A stretch of 13,275 nucleotides of DNA from Methylococcaceae bacterium (GTDB lineage Bacteria; Pseudomonadota; Gammaproteobacteria; Methylococcales; Methylomonadaceae): the NCBI GenBank assembly GCA_030618325.1, contig JAUXDP010000062.1, positions 1 to 13,275 of the forward strand, read 5' to 3'. The notes under the pieces were generated by a model that saw only the letters and a program-made list of their open reading frames with translations, ran no database searches and was not told the DNA's origin. Both the position numbers and the translations under genes were made by a program. This document shows, one piece after another, positions 12,985 through 13,275 of this stretch (positions are counted from its first letter, which is position 1; each line of letters opens with the position of its first letter).

Positions 12985-13275
12985 CTATTCAATAATTTTT
13001 GCCACGACACCCGCACCCACAGTACGTCCACCTTCTCGCACCGCAAATCGCAACCCTTCTTCCATCGCAATCGGCGCAATCAATTTCACCTCTACTGCGA
13101 TATTGTCTCCCGGCATTACCATCTCTACGTCTTTTGGCAACTCTACCGCGCCCGTTACATCGGTCGTTCTAAAGTAGAACTGCGGGCGGTAACCATTAAA
13201 AAATGGGGTATGTCGTCCACCCTCATCTTTTGACAATACATAAATCTCCGCTTTGAAATGCGTATGTGGCTTGAT
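12985..13275 (-). CDS. tuf: Elongation factor Tu, C-terminal 96 residues (cut by window edge)
   Basis: EF-Tu delivers aminoacyl-tRNA to the ribosome as a GTP complex. The frame is open from base 13275 and covers domain III: IKPHTHFKAEIYVLSKDEGG, then the signature RHTPFFNGYRPQFYFRTTDVTG, MVMPGDN, and the C-terminus EGGRTVGAGVVAKIIE. This beta-barrel domain contacts tRNA and EF-Ts and is part of the kirromycin site. The stop TAG is followed by C and nine A on the minus strand, and no terminator is seen before tRNA-Trp. About 300 N-terminal residues, including the GTPase domain, lie beyond the window. Proteobacteria often carry two copies; this would be the one by secE-nusG (tufB position). Confidence 0.98.
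   Translation of the reverse strand: MKPHTHFKAEIYVLSKDEGGRHTPFFNGYRPQFYFRTTDVTGAVELPKDVEMVMPGDNIAVEVKLIAPIAMEEGLRFAVREGGRTVGAGVVAKIIE

Noticed and set aside
12985..13236. Short separate gene starting at TTG 13234-13236
   Set aside because: The frame continues upstream to the window edge and encodes EF-Tu residues before that TTG (Leu of YVLSKDEGG); it is the tuf C-terminus, not an independent gene.
1..13275. Mobile elements, CRISPR arrays, phage or defence genes, or a novel multi-gene system
   Set aside because: Every coding stretch is an intact conserved gene in the standard order for proteobacteria; there are no repeats, transposase remnants, or unassigned genes in which a new system could lie.

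Overview
This window is a conserved housekeeping locus of a proteobacterium, read entirely from the minus strand. In transcription order (right to left) it holds: the 3' end of tuf, tRNA-Trp, secE, nusG, rplK, rplA, rplJ, rplL, rpoB, rpoC, rpsL and the 5' part of rpsG. The protein sequences are most like gammaproteobacterial ones. RpoC keeps E. coli residue numbering at every metal-binding and catalytic position checked. RpoB and RpoC carry the proteobacterial lineage insertions. SecE is the three-helix form, and the rplA-rplJ gap holds a recognisable L10 leader RNA. The DNA is moderately AT-rich. The class call (Gammaproteobacteria) is reasonable; anything finer, for example a Methylococcales-like or Legionellales-like lineage, would be a guess.

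Layout. Right end (about 12.4-13.3 kb): tuf, tRNA-Trp and secE-nusG, the last two only 2 bp apart. Then an intrinsic terminator, a probable L1-binding operator and rplK-rplA (overlapping by 1 bp), followed by the 248-bp L10 leader and rplJ-rplL. Next is a 135-bp gap with an attenuator-type hairpin, and then rpoB-rpoC with a small hairpin between them. The 275-bp rpoC-rpsL gap is the most structured non-coding stretch: a weak hairpin at the rpoC end, a near-consensus sigma-70 promoter, and a strong intrinsic terminator that lies downstream of that promoter and upstream of rpsL. rpsL and rpsG begin the str operon. No intergenic stretch exceeds 300 bp, and I see no plus-strand gene.

How it works together. 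The locus makes the RNA polymerase beta and beta' subunits, parts of the ribosomal L1 and L7/L12 stalks, two proteins of the 30S subunit, EF-Tu, the elongation factor NusG and the translocon subunit SecE. Balance between these products appears to be set by RNA elements in the gaps: an L1 operator (rplKA), an L10 leader (rplJL), a leaky terminator (less rpoBC than rplL) and possible attenuation ahead of rpsL.

I found no new multi-gene system. The window is an ordinary core-genome region. The points worth a second look are RNA-level: the promoter-terminator arrangement ahead of rpsL, mutually exclusive folds at the rplL-rpoB attenuator and the L10 leader, and two genes (rpsL, secE) that lack a Shine-Dalgarno sequence and have promoter-like motifs almost touching the start codon.
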